Shown here: positions 30,488-40,049 of the stretch, in pieces
Position numbering within the stretch: the stretch's first letter is position 1
Layout: every line of letters starts with the position of its first letter
NCBI GenBank assembly: GCA_040222235.1
Contig: JAVKDO010000014.1
Coordinates: 35,618 to 99,617, forward strand
DNA length: 64,000 nucleotides
From: UBA6059 sp040222235
Lineage (GTDB): Bacteria; Bacteroidota; Bacteroidia; Cytophagales; Cyclobacteriaceae
Direction: 5' to 3'
Position numbers and translations under genes: made by a program
Notes under the pieces: generated by a model
Databases searched by the model: none
What the model was told of the DNA's origin: nothing
Seen by the model: only the letters and a program-made list of their open reading frames with translations

Positions 30488-32917
30488 TTACTCACTCCTC
30501 AACGATCTGACGGGATTACTCCTTGCTGCTCTCATTGTCTGATAGCTCATCGTTACCCATGCTACTACTACTGCTAATACACCAGAAATGATAAAAGTAG
30601 TTGGGCTGAGCTCAGTACGATAAGCAAAATCACTTAACCAGCGATCCATCCCAAAGTATGCCACCGGAGCAGCAATACCAAAGGCAATGAGTACCAACTT
30701 TAGAAATTCTCTAGACAAGAGCGACATGATCCCGATCACAGAGGCGCCCAACACTTTGCGGATGCCAATTTCCTTATTACGTTGCTCGGCGGTGAATGAC
30801 GCCAATCCAAATAAGCCCAAACATGCTATGAGAACAGCCAGGGCAGCAAACACACCAAAGATTTGTCCTATTTGCTGCTCGGCTGAATAGATATTATTGA
30901 AGCGCTGATCCATGAAACTGTACTGGAAAGGCTTGCCAGGTGCAAATTCATCCCATTTACCTCGAATAAAGTCAATGGAATTGCTCACGTCATTTCCGGC
31001 AAGTTTGAAACTAACATAGCCCCTTGAACTACCCAAATACAGAACCATAGGGTAAATATTGGCACGTAATGACTCATAATGGAAGTCCTCGACCACACCA
31101 ATGATTTTGTAAGGCTCAACTATCAATTCTTGCTCACTTCCCCCAAAGGTGCTGATCGTCTTTCCGATAGGATCAGTAAATCCAAACTCTTTGACGGCCG
31201 CCTGATTCAAAATAATAGCGGTAGAATCACTCTGCATATCTCTCGAAAAGTCGCGTCCCTCGATGATATTCATTCCCAGAGTAGACATGTAGTCATGATC
31301 GATCCGCCAATTACTAATAATGTGGGTGCCATTCTTGGAGTCCATCCCCTCAAAGAAAACCGTATTGTTGGAGTTAATCCCTACTGGTAAAAAGCTAGTG
31401 ATTGTTCCTGCCTTCACATTGCTACTTGTCACCACTTCGTTTTTGAATGATTCAAGCTGATCACCCATCAACCATGCATCACTGATCATCAGTACCTGGT
31501 CTTTATCAAACCCAAGCTTCTTATTTTGAATGTACTCCAATTGATCGAAGACGACAGCAGTACCGACAATCATGATGATCGATAACGAGAACTGAAATAC
31601 TACCAGCCCACTCCTGATCATTCCACTTTTCATACCCAGTGTAATCTTCCCTTTGAGGGTCTCGGAGGGCATGAACTTAGATAGGTAAAGTGCAGGATAG
31701 CTGCCGGCAAGTAAGCCTACCGCAATCATCAAAGAAACCATCAAACCAAGAAATCGTGGAGATAACAGGTCGCTGTAGATAAGCTGCTTTCCCGCTAGGT
31801 CATTGAAAGATGGCAAGACAGCAAAGCAAACTCCATAGGCCAACGTGAACGATACAAAACTGAGAACCATGGCCTCAACAAGGAACTGCTTAACCAGTAG
31901 GTGTCTGTAAGCGCCAAGCACCTTACGAATACCTACTTCTTTGGCTCGGTTAGCTGAGCGCGCCGTGGAAAGGTTCATAAAGTTGATACACGCGATCAAC
32001 ATGATAAAAAAGGCAATCGCCGAAAAGAGGTAGACGTAGTTGATATCGCCATTTGCCTCTAGCTCACCCAACTTATCAGAATACAAATGGATGTCTTTTA
32101 GGGGGAACAAGCTGAAACCGGCAGCATTACCGGAGCTGAAAAAGGTCTCCAGATCCATGCCCATAAATTGCTCAACCTCTGGGCCGATGTATTTCTCGAC
32201 TAAAGCTGGAAACTTGGACTCCAGTACGTCAGCACTACTTCCTTCCTGAAGTTTGAGGTAGGTCACAAAGTTAAAGCTCATCCATATTTTTCCTTTACTC
32301 TCATCCAGAGAAGCCATAGAAAGCAAAAAGTCAAAATGGAAATGAGTGTTGCGAGGGATATCCTCAAATACACCGGTTACTTCATATTTGTAATCGTTAC
32401 CGAAGACAAGCGTCTCTCCTATCGGGTTACTGCTACCATAATACTTCTGGGCCATTGATTGGCTAATGGCCACTTTGTCCGGTCCCTTAAGCATAGATGC
32501 AGGATCACCTTGGGAGACAGGTAGCCCAAAGAATGAAAAGAAATTAGAGTCGGCAAAAACGACCCTCTTCTCCTTAAATGTCTGCTCACTTTCAAATTTC
32601 TTAACCAGGTATTCACTCCTCTGCCGTAATCGTACTGCTTCTACTACTTCGGGATAATCATTCACCATAGCCTCTGCAGCGGGTACGCTTGCCTGGCATG
32701 TATTGAATGTATTACCGTTGATGACGCCTAAAAAATCAAGCCTGTAGATTTGGTCGGCTTGATGGTGATCTTTATCATAACTGATTTCATCAGCTACATA
32801 AAGTAGAATCATCAAAAAGCAGGAGACTCCTGCAGTGAGTCCCAGAATATTGATGAACGAATAAAACTTGTGTTTGATCAGGTTACGAATCGTAACATTG
32901 AAATAGTTCTTGAACAT
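30488..32917 (-). CDS. MacB-like FtsX-domain ABC transporter permease
   Basis: The 809-residue protein opens with FKNYFNVTIRNLIKHKFYSFINILGL and a first transmembrane helix (about 20-42), then a large periplasmic MacB_PCD domain (about 45-280), an FtsX core (helices about 285-305, 345-365, 380-405), a second periplasmic domain and the closing helices (about 685-795). Repeated ANRAKEVGIRKVLGA and EQRNKEIGIRKVLGASV motifs, one per half, show that this is the double-unit permease form common in Bacteroidota. The ATPase is not encoded nearby. Its final 25 codons recur as a stand-alone fragment at 16289-16366. Confidence 0.9.
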   Translation of the reverse strand: MFKNYFNVTIRNLIKHKFYSFINILGLTAGVSCFLMILLYVADEISYDKDHHQADQIYRLDFLGVINGNTFNTCQASVPAAEAMVNDYPEVVEAVRLRQRSEYLVKKFESEQTFKEKRVVFADSNFFSFFGLPVSQGDPASMLKGPDKVAISQSMAQKYYGSSNPIGETLVFGNDYKYEVTGVFEDIPRNTHFHFDFLLSMASLDESKGKIWMSFNFVTYLKLQEGSSADVLESKFPALVEKYIGPEVEQFMGMDLETFFSSGNAAGFSLFPLKDIHLYSDKLGELEANGDINYVYLFSAIAFFIMLIACINFMNLSTARSANRAKEVGIRKVLGAYRHLLVKQFLVEAMVLSFVSFTLAYGVCFAVLPSFNDLAGKQLIYSDLLSPRFLGLMVSLMIAVGLLAGSYPALYLSKFMPSETLKGKITLGMKSGMIRSGLVVFQFSLSIIMIVGTAVVFDQLEYIQNKKLGFDKDQVLMISDAWLMGDQLESFKNEVVTSSNVKAGTITSFLPVGINSNNTVFFEGMDSKNGTHIISNWRIDHDYMSTLGMNIIEGRDFSRDMQSDSTAIILNQAAVKEFGFTDPIGKTISTFGGSEQELIVEPYKIIGVVEDFHYESLRANIYPMVLYLGSSRGYVSFKLAGNDVSNSIDFIRGKWDEFAPGKPFQYSFMDQRFNNIYSAEQQIGQIFGVFAALAVLIACLGLFGLASFTAEQRNKEIGIRKVLGASVIGIMSLLSREFLKLVLIAFGIAAPVAYFGMDRWLSDFAYRTELSPTTFIISGVLAVVVAWVTMSYQTMRAARSNPVRSLRSE

Positions 32918-32988
32918 GTTCTTGAGTTTTTGAATCCATGGCTTAGATGCAAAAACTCAAGAGCTGGTTGCAGAAAAAATGAAATACT

Positions 32989-34275
32989 TTAGATCGACCT
33001 GATTACTTCAAGGGCTTGATCAATTTCTGATTCGTTGTTGTAGATGTGTACACTATGTCTCAGAAGCTCCTCTCCAACTGATCTAGGCTGAAGCCGTTTT
33101 TCTTCCCATAACTTCTTTTGCAAAGCAGGGCCGGTGATACCTTCCACAGCATAGGTAGTTAGTCCAGCACACATTTCTGGATGAACAGAGCTATGAATGG
33201 TCACTTTATTGACGTCCTTCAAACCGGCTCTTAGGTAGTCTCCAAGCTCTTTTACCCGTAACAACCACTTCTCCGCCCCGACGGTATTGTAGAAGTCAAC
33301 TGCCGCATCCAGTCCAACCAATAAAGACGGATTGCCCGTGCCGTACTGCTGTAGCCGGAATCCGTGATCTTCGTAGTTTTCCCAGTTGTAGCTGGCTAGT
33401 GTACACCAGACCTTGTCCACCTGGTCAGACTTGACGTAGAGTATGCCGTTACCTCCAGGTGCCAGCAGCCACTTGTGCAGACTAGCATAGTAGGCATCAC
33501 AGTCAATATCCTTAACATCTACGTTGATTTGACCGACAGTCTGCGCCCCGTCAAGTATGGTGAATATACCTCGCTTCCTAGCTTCAGCGCAAATCTCTTT
33601 TACTGGCATTATCACCCCATACACTGATACGAGATGGGGTACAGCAATGACTCTCGTTTTTTTGGTGATTTGCGCTAGCACCGAATCAATGATCTCCTGA
33701 GGGTCATTGGCCGGTACAGGCAGGACAGCCTGCTTGTATACCAAGCCCTTTCGTTTCGCTAGTTGCTTCCATGCGGCATAGCCTCCACCGTGCTCCTGAT
33801 CAGTATTGATGATTTCATCACCTTCTTTCAGATCAAGACCGTTAGCAATGAAGTTCATCCCAAAGGTCGCATTCTGTGTCAGTGAGATCTCTTTGTAATC
33901 AGCATTGATTAACCCACCAAGCTTGGTTCGTAGATCCTGATATTGGAAATAACCAGATAGCAATTGTGGCCCTTCACCTTTATAATCCGTCTCCGCCCCA
34001 TGCACTGCATTGTAACGCATGTCTTCAATTACCCGCTCGAGCACGTAAGATGGCTGAGGGCCCATCGTGCCATTGTTGAAATAGGTCTGTCCTTCTTTTA
34101 AGGGGAACTGTTTTCTGATGGTAGCCCAAAAAGTACTATCATCAACTGTCCGATCAAGATGTCCTTTTAATTGATCAAGACTTAGGTAAGTAGATTCTGC
34201 TGATAGCGCTGAAGTGAGTGGTAGTGCAGCAGATCCGAGAGCTGCTTTGCGGATAAAATCCCTTCGATTGTTCAT
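32989..34275 (-). CDS. Tat-exported aminotransferase class V-fold PLP enzyme
   Basis: The 428-residue protein has a twin-arginine signal (NRRDFIRKAALGSAALPLTSALSA). The PLP domain is of the isopenicillin-N-epimerase/cysteine-desulfurase type: NTDQEHGGG, TILDGAQTVGQINVDVKDIDCDAY and ASLHKWLLAPGGNGILYV, where the lysine carries PLP. Members of this group in Bacteroidota are periplasmic with unknown substrates; an epimerase or lyase on amino-acid derivatives is likely. It is read away from the permease gene, separated by 71 bp, with no sign of co-regulation. Confidence 0.88.
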   Translation of the reverse strand: MNNRRDFIRKAALGSAALPLTSALSAESTYLSLDQLKGHLDRTVDDSTFWATIRKQFPLKEGQTYFNNGTMGPQPSYVLERVIEDMRYNAVHGAETDYKGEGPQLLSGYFQYQDLRTKLGGLINADYKEISLTQNATFGMNFIANGLDLKEGDEIINTDQEHGGGYAAWKQLAKRKGLVYKQAVLPVPANDPQEIIDSVLAQITKKTRVIAVPHLVSVYGVIMPVKEICAEARKRGIFTILDGAQTVGQINVDVKDIDCDAYYASLHKWLLAPGGNGILYVKSDQVDKVWCTLASYNWENYEDHGFRLQQYGTGNPSLLVGLDAAVDFYNTVGAEKWLLRVKELGDYLRAGLKDVNKVTIHSSVHPEMCAGLTTYAVEGITGPALQKKLWEEKRLQPRSVGEELLRHSVHIYNNESEIDQALEVIRSI

Positions 34276-34314
34276 GCCTAGTTGGATTGGTCACGAGGAA
34301 GTTAAGATTTTATT

Positions 34315-34346
34315 CAAAAAAAAATCCCGTCAAGGACGGGATTTTT
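34315..34346 (-). terminator. intrinsic terminator of the small secreted-protein gene
   Basis: Around 34321-34345, AAAATCCCGTC pairs with GACGGGATTTTT across AAG. On the minus strand the second arm runs into nine T; on the + strand it ends in five T, so it could work in both directions. It lies 24 bp after the stop of the gene at 34370. Confidence 0.85.
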
Positions 34347-34369
34347 CATCAACTACAGATTCAGTTCAG

Positions 34370-34744
34370 CTATTGAACATATTCATCAATTTTCTCAACG
34401 AGTTCATTTGATCTCGCTCTGATAGCAGCAGACGATGTATTCATCAACTTCTCAGTATAGTGTAATATCTCTTCTTTCTTAGCCAGTGTAGTTTTGAACT
34501 CTCCTATATTTTCAATTCCTACATCCGAGCCTTTTGACGCTAGTGCGACGAGCTTCTTACCATCCTTGATCTCCTTTTTCATGATCGGGATCATCTCATG
34601 GAGCACCTCTTTTACATGATGAAAGTTTCGCGTATCCAATGCTTCCATCAGATCTGCTGAAAGATCTTGCATTGTAGCTTTACTTCCTCCTGAGGTAAGT
34701 GCCATAGCTAGCGGAAAGGCTAGCAAAAAAAATAATTTCTTCAT
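34370..34744 (-). CDS. small secreted helical protein, unknown
   Basis: The 124-residue protein has a signal peptide (MKKLFFLLAFPLAMALTSG) and then an all-helical domain rich in Lys and Glu (DLMEALDTRNFHHVKEVLHEM; IKDGKKLVALASKG; LAKKEEILHYTEKLM). It has no lipobox cysteine and no recognised family. ATG at 34744 was preferred over an upstream alternative because it starts the signal peptide. It is a stand-alone gene with its own terminator, which suggests it is well expressed. The 326-bp gap beyond it to 35091 is AT-rich with nothing recognised. Confidence 0.72.
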   Translation of the reverse strand: MKKLFFLLAFPLAMALTSGGSKATMQDLSADLMEALDTRNFHHVKEVLHEMIPIMKKEIKDGKKLVALASKGSDVGIENIGEFKTTLAKKEEILHYTEKLMNTSSAAIRARSNELVEKIDEYVQ

Positions 34745-34765
34745 GTCAGTATTAGTTGGTGACAA

Positions 34766-35091
34766 GCCAAAAGTATAGAAATTAGATAGATGTACAATAT
34801 ACTCTACTATCTATCAATGAGTTAGAGTGCTATTATTCAACTATAGATTGTATTTTTAATCGAAAGCCGATTATTTCTACTTTATAGTAAAGCTCTTAAA
34901 ATCAGAACTTTACATTTTTAAAGCGTTGTGTACAATAAATAGAATGTGAAGTTTATCGATTGAAATAGACCTTTCGTCGAAAATGAATTGAAGGGGTCTA
35001 AATAACTACTGATCAAAGCTTTATGATGCTCAATTTTAGCAACAATTGCGATTCTCCTGGTGGAAGAGATCAGATAAAAAAGTAAGCTGTC
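34766..35091. other. AT-rich gap without recognised features
   Basis: No gene, strong hairpin or repeat is seen. Promoters for the secreted-protein gene should lie at its left end (ATAGA-rich sequence near 34770-34810), but no clear TTTG/TAnnTTTG pair stands out. Confidence 0.4.
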
Positions 35092-35916
35092 TCAATAGAA
35101 AAAGTCAGCAATAACACCCTCCTGGTCCTCAGACCTATCTCCCCCATTGTAGACATAAGTTCTTTTCCGGGAAGGAAAGCCATTGCCCAGATATTGGTAC
35201 TCCTTGTCTATTTCCCGAAAGGTGCGGCCAGTACTCTTATTGAATATCCGCATACTCGTCCAGTTGTGTTGGCTAATTGGTTCCCGATCGATCAAATGGA
35301 AACCAATATCTTGATAGACTACATTGAACGGGTTAGTCAAAGAATCGTATTTATACTCAACCACCCACCGCTCCTCAAGACGCTCGGCTCCTTGAGGAAA
35401 ATACGTTTCACGGCGAGTGATGTCTCCATCGCTCCAGTAGTAATCATTGAACACCAGAGTTCTAGTTACCGGAGCGTATTCCATCATTCTGGTAAGTTGA
35501 CGCATATCGTCATAAAGAAACTTATTGATCACCCATGGGCTACCATCTGATATGCTGAAAATTGAATCTATCTGCTCCTCTGCATTATAGAATATATTCA
35601 GCTCCAGGATCAGCCCATTTCGCACGCCAATCATCTTAGACACTTTACCAACGCTATTGTACTCAAACTCGCTGACCAAATTGCCCTCAGGGAATCTAGC
35701 AACTTGTCTTGAGAGTCGCTTATCTCCATCATACTCGAATGAATAAACGAGTTCCTCGCTCTGATAAAATGAGGACAAAAAACTCTGCCTAGGACCTACC
35801 GAAGGGGTAGACGAAATGATAGCTTCGTCATCACTACATCCCACAAAGAGCAGGCCAAGGGTGAAAACTAATAAAAGTCCGAAACACCGTGAATGAAGTA
35901 TATTTTGGTAAGGCAT
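35092..35916 (-). CDS. lipoprotein with YD-repeat-like beta strands
   Basis: The 274-residue protein has a lipoprotein signal (LLFVGC, then SDDEA). Most of the rest is a repeated pattern of short beta strands ending in tyrosine-aspartate or asparagine: YSFEYDGDKRLSRQVARFPEG, SEFEYNSVGKVSKMIGVRNG, INKFLYDDMRQLTRMMEY, with a closing YQYLGNGFPSRKRTYVYNGG. This resembles the YD/RHS-type surface repeats of many Bacteroidota lipoproteins. Function is unknown; anchoring is at the outer membrane. ATG at 35916 is preferred to a GTG seven codons upstream. Confidence 0.75.
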   Translation of the reverse strand: MPYQNILHSRCFGLLLVFTLGLLFVGCSDDEAIISSTPSVGPRQSFLSSFYQSEELVYSFEYDGDKRLSRQVARFPEGNLVSEFEYNSVGKVSKMIGVRNGLILELNIFYNAEEQIDSIFSISDGSPWVINKFLYDDMRQLTRMMEYAPVTRTLVFNDYYWSDGDITRRETYFPQGAERLEERWVVEYKYDSLTNPFNVVYQDIGFHLIDREPISQHNWTSMRIFNKSTGRTFREIDKEYQYLGNGFPSRKRTYVYNGGDRSEDQEGVIADFFY

Positions 35917-36058
35917 AGAATTAAAGATAGGGCGCACTGCGCAAATTGTGTAACTATAACCTGAATGAATAGGTCAAATGTTTCATATTTGCGGAGCTGT
36001 TTTTCAAAATATCATAATTAACCGTATCTTCAAAACTGATTGGAGAACTATTAAAAGA

Positions 36059-36880
36059 ATGAAAATGAACAAATTTACCAGCCTTTTAGTAGCTGCATGT
36101 ATGGTGCTTGTCTTAACCAACTGTGGCTCAGAAAAGAAGAGTGACACAACTACAGAAGCTTCAGCCGAAGAGAGTATTAGAGAGATCGTAGAACGCGAGT
36201 TTGAATACCCTATTCCTACCTCATTTGAAGTGACCAGTTTGATCCAGGATGCTAATGCAGGTTTTGTATTGGGTATCACGAACGATGTAGATAATGCAGA
36301 CAAGTATATCACAGAGTATAACAAAGCTCTTAACCTTGGCATCTACGGTGCTGACTTGAGCTATGCTACTACTTACAATCGTCAGCAGGAGACTATGCAG
36401 TTTCTCAAAGCGTCCAGAAGCTTAGTTGAAGACCTGAATATCTCAGGCGCCTTTAATACTGAGATGGCTCAGCGTATAGAAGGTAATATTGAAAACAAAG
36501 ACAGTCTTATTACGATAGTGACTGAATCCTTCTACAACACGTATAGCTACCTCAATGAGAATGGGCAGGATAAGTTGTCCTTGCTAGTGATATCAGGTAG
36601 TGTAATCGAGGGTCTGTATATCACCACACAACTCCTCATTTCTTCAGGATATGACGACAAGTTAGTTGAGGCTTTCGCTCAGCAAAAAGAAACTGTTAAG
36701 AAACTAGAGTTACTTCTAGACCAATTCTCTGACGATCCTAATATCAACCGTGTACTTCCAAAGATCAGATATATCAGTCTATTTTTTGACGGTGTAGGTG
36801 AGTCTGAAATGACAGAAGGACAGATCGATGATGTGTCTGCCAGTATTGAAGAAACGCGCAACGAAATCGTTGCTGGGTAA
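36059..36880 (+). CDS. lipoprotein of unknown function, helical
   Basis: The 273-residue protein has a lipoprotein signal (VLVLTNC, then GSEKKSD) and a helical body (ELEFPYIPTSFEVTSLIQDANAG-type segments, KALNLGIYGADLSYATTYNRQQ, QQKETVKKLELLLDQFSDD). No family was recognised with certainty; the pattern resembles periplasmic solenoid proteins. The ATG at 36059 fits the signal peptide; upstream in-frame residues up to 35978 are not conserved-looking. A strong terminator follows the stop. Confidence 0.72.
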   Translation: MKMNKFTSLLVAACMVLVLTNCGSEKKSDTTTEASAEESIREIVEREFEYPIPTSFEVTSLIQDANAGFVLGITNDVDNADKYITEYNKALNLGIYGADLSYATTYNRQQETMQFLKASRSLVEDLNISGAFNTEMAQRIEGNIENKDSLITIVTESFYNTYSYLNENGQDKLSLLVISGSVIEGLYITTQLLISSGYDDKLVEAFAQQKETVKKLELLLDQFSDDPNINRVLPKIRYISLFFDGVGESEMTEGQIDDVSASIEETRNEIVAG

Positions 36881-36886
36881 TACCTT

Positions 36887-36916
36887 ACTCCCGGCACTGT
36901 CGGGAGTTTCTTTTTA
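36887..36916 (+). terminator. intrinsic terminator after the lipoprotein gene
   Basis: ACTCCCG pairs with CGGGAGT around 36887-36907 across GCACTGT, followed by TTCTTTTT. It lies 7 bp after the stop on the same strand; the next gene (ABC transporter) starts 17 bp further, so it separates two units. Confidence 0.85.
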
Positions 36917-36932
36917 ACCCCTGCTTTAGGAT

Positions 36933-39900
36933 ATGAGTGAGTCTATCATCAATGCCCTGATGCACCTTTTCGCCATCATTGAGAGCGTAAAGGTGGACTC
37001 GGAGATAGACTCGGGCGAGATCATTGTCAAGCCCTATCTCAACAGGAACCTCAACCCCTCCCTCACTTCAGAGTATCTTGATCTCTACTACGACTACCTA
37101 GACTTCTATAAGCGTAGTTATGAGCTCTTACCAACTGAGCGGGAGATGGAGATTGCCTCTGTGAACATCTTGCAGGTCTCTAAGATCTGCAATCAACTCA
37201 ACAAAGAGCTCCAGCAACATGAGCGCATCTCCGCGTTCATCCAGCTCATGGAGTTGATCAACTCTGACAACCAAGTCTCCCAGAAGGAGGATGAGTTCAT
37301 CTTGCTTGTCGCAATGAACTTCAATATTCCTCAAGATGAAGTCAAGAACATCAAGTCCTTCATACTTGACCCTGAGGGTAAGGAAATAGAGAAATCAAAA
37401 GCGCTACTTATTGATAATCGCATGACCGAATGGCCGGAAGAAATGGCCTGGATGATGCGTAAGAAAAGCAAGAAAGTAGCTGGTGTCACAGAGTTCAAGC
37501 ACCTATACGTCGACAAGCTGTTTGGCAATATCCTTGTCCTGCACATCAGCAGTATCGACTCATTTGTGTTCAGGTATCAAGGGCCGCTCAACCTCTATCT
37601 TGAAGGGAACAAGATCTATAAGAACAAGTCTTATAATCTAAACCCAGGAGCCATTATCAAGGGTCCGAATATAAAGCCGATCTACGAAATAGATATTTCG
37701 AAGCAATTTCTCAAAGTCGACAAAAACAAAGGGATTGTCTTATCCGGAGAGGATATTGAGTTTCACTTCAAGAACAGTAGCAACGGCATACAAAAATTTA
37801 CGATAAATGAGGAGTCAGGTCAGTTGGTTGGCATTATGGGTGGAAGTGGTACTGGCAAGAGCACGCTATTGAACCTACTCAATGGACAGATAGACCCTGA
37901 TCATGGAAAGGTCTTGGTCAATGGCTACAATATTCAGAGTGCCATCTCGCATGGTGTAGTAGGCTATGTACCCCAAGATGACCTGTTGTTTGAAGAACTT
38001 ACCGTCTACCAAAACCTCTATTACAATGCTAAGATTAGTTTCTCTGACTTCTCTGAGCACTTACTTAAGAAGACGGTAGACAAGGTGCTCAATGATCTTG
38101 ACCTCTATGAGATTAAAGATCTGAAGGTCGGTGACCCACTCAACAAATCCATCAGTGGTGGTCAGAGAAAGCGACTCAATATAGCCCTGGAGCTAATGCG
38201 AGAGCCAGCATTGCTCTACGTCGATGAACCCACGTCTGGGCTTTCTTCGATGGACTCAGAGAAGGTGATGTGGCTGCTCAAGGACTTATCAAGAAAGGGC
38301 AAGCTTGTAATCGTTATTATCCACCAGCCTAGCTCAGCGATCTTCAAGTTGTTCGACAAGCTCCTACTGCTGGATAAAGGCGGCTACCCTATCTATAGCG
38401 GCAACCCTATCGATGCGGTGGTCTACTTTAAGACCATGAGTACGCAGGTCAATGCCGCCGAATCCGAATGCCCTAATTGTGGTAACGTCATACCTGACCA
38501 AATACTCCAGATCATAGAAGCGAAGGAGATCGACGATCAGGGCAGGGCGACTAACAAGCGTAAGGTCAGCCCTAAGAAATGGTACCAAAAATATAAGGAG
38601 CACATCGAGCCGAACATCCCCAAGGTGAAGTACGAGGAGATCCTACCGGAAAACAATTTCCATATCCCTTCCCGATGGGGACAGTTTAAAATATTCAGTG
38701 AGCGCAACGTATTGACCAAGCTGGCTAATCGCCAGTACATCCTGATCAACATTTTGGAGGGGCCATTTCTTGCGTTTATCCTGGGGTACTTTAGTAAGTA
38801 TGTAACTGATCAAGGCTACATATTTACGGACAATAAGAACCTGCCAGTATATCTCTTCATGTCGATTGTCGTGGCGCTCTTCTTGGGTATGTCAGTCAGT
38901 GCAGAGGAAATATTCAAGGACCGTAGGATCCTGGCGCGGGAATCTTTCCTTAATCTGAGCAGAACGAGCTACCTCAACTCAAAGATCTCCTTTCTATTCG
39001 TGCTAAGCGCGGTGCAGAGCTTGCTCTTCGTATTGGTTGGCAATCTGATTCTGGAGATTCAGGGTACGATGATCTATTTCTGGGCCATTCTATTTACGAC
39101 CAGCTGCTTTGCGAATATGGTTGGACTCAATATTTCTTCCGCGCTCAACTCTATCATTACGATCTATATCCTCATTCCATTTATCCTGGTACCCCAATTG
39201 CTGCTTGGAGGCGCTATGATCAAGTTTGATGATCTTCACAAATCTCTTACCAATAAGGTGAACGTGCCTATCGTGGGAGATTTGATGGCCAGTCGCTGGG
39301 CCTATGAAGCATTAGCGGTTACACAGTTCAAGGAGAATGAATTTGAGCGCTTGTTTTTTGATGCTGAAATGGCCGTGAGTCAGACTTCATTCTACAACTC
39401 TTTCCTCATGCCCAAACTGGAGAGTGTGGTTGCAAGAGTAGAACAAGAAGTAGAACGCAGCGGCAAGCCTGAAAACATGGCCTACAGCCTGGCTCTTATT
39501 CAGACGGAACTCGAGAAATTTGAAGCTTACTACGATAAGCCACCTTTCCCATTCATTAGCGACGTGACCCCAGAGAACTACACGGTCACCTTGGGAAATC
39601 GACTAAAAAGCTATTTAGGAACCAGAAAGCAAGAGTTTAGAGCCGATTATGGTCGTGCGGTTCAAGCAAAAGACAGCCTGTATCAAAGCCTTGTCAAAGA
39701 GCATGGACGGGAGAAATTGATAACCCTGCAGGAGGACTACAAGAACGAGAGCCTGTCTAACCTAGTACAAAATCGTGATGAGTTTGAGAAAGTCCAAGAG
39801 ATCAAAGGAGAGCTGGTACAGAAGAAAGACCCAATCTATTCACGGCCCCATTCCAATATAGGTCGTGCTCATCTGTACGCCCCATACAAAGTAGTAGCAG

Positions 39901-40049
39901 GTATTGAAATTGATACCTTTTACTTCAATCTTCTTGTACTTTGGACGATGACTGCTGTACTCTATTTCACGCTAGTGAATGACAGTTTGAAAAAGCTACT
40001 CAACATCTTCAACAGACCTGCCAAGAAGGAAAAGAAACCTTCTAACTGA
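36933..40049 (+). CDS. ABCG-like ABC transporter with extra N-terminal domain
   Basis: The 1038-residue protein fuses four parts. (1) A helical N-terminal domain (about 1-170) with repeated acidic helices (LMELINSDNQVSQKEDEF), reminiscent of TerB-like domains. (2) A linker of about 130 residues with beta strands. (3) An ABC ATPase: GGSGTGKST near 303-311 (Walker A), SGGQRKRLNIALEL near 408, YVDEPTSGLSS near 428 (Walker B and D-loop). (4) A membrane part with helices from about 600 to 790 and a final one near 1000-1022. The zinc-like ECPNCGNVIPD segment near 510 is unusual. It is a half-transporter; the exported substrate is unknown. Confidence 0.88.
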   Translation: MSESIINALMHLFAIIESVKVDSEIDSGEIIVKPYLNRNLNPSLTSEYLDLYYDYLDFYKRSYELLPTEREMEIASVNILQVSKICNQLNKELQQHERISAFIQLMELINSDNQVSQKEDEFILLVAMNFNIPQDEVKNIKSFILDPEGKEIEKSKALLIDNRMTEWPEEMAWMMRKKSKKVAGVTEFKHLYVDKLFGNILVLHISSIDSFVFRYQGPLNLYLEGNKIYKNKSYNLNPGAIIKGPNIKPIYEIDISKQFLKVDKNKGIVLSGEDIEFHFKNSSNGIQKFTINEESGQLVGIMGGSGTGKSTLLNLLNGQIDPDHGKVLVNGYNIQSAISHGVVGYVPQDDLLFEELTVYQNLYYNAKISFSDFSEHLLKKTVDKVLNDLDLYEIKDLKVGDPLNKSISGGQRKRLNIALELMREPALLYVDEPTSGLSSMDSEKVMWLLKDLSRKGKLVIVIIHQPSSAIFKLFDKLLLLDKGGYPIYSGNPIDAVVYFKTMSTQVNAAESECPNCGNVIPDQILQIIEAKEIDDQGRATNKRKVSPKKWYQKYKEHIEPNIPKVKYEEILPENNFHIPSRWGQFKIFSERNVLTKLANRQYILINILEGPFLAFILGYFSKYVTDQGYIFTDNKNLPVYLFMSIVVALFLGMSVSAEEIFKDRRILARESFLNLSRTSYLNSKISFLFVLSAVQSLLFVLVGNLILEIQGTMIYFWAILFTTSCFANMVGLNISSALNSIITIYILIPFILVPQLLLGGAMIKFDDLHKSLTNKVNVPIVGDLMASRWAYEALAVTQFKENEFERLFFDAEMAVSQTSFYNSFLMPKLESVVARVEQEVERSGKPENMAYSLALIQTELEKFEAYYDKPPFPFISDVTPENYTVTLGNRLKSYLGTRKQEFRADYGRAVQAKDSLYQSLVKEHGREKLITLQEDYKNESLSNLVQNRDEFEKVQEIKGELVQKKDPIYSRPHSNIGRAHLYAPYKVVAGIEIDTFYFNLLVLWTMTAVLYFTLVNDSLKKLLNIFNRPAKKEKKPSN

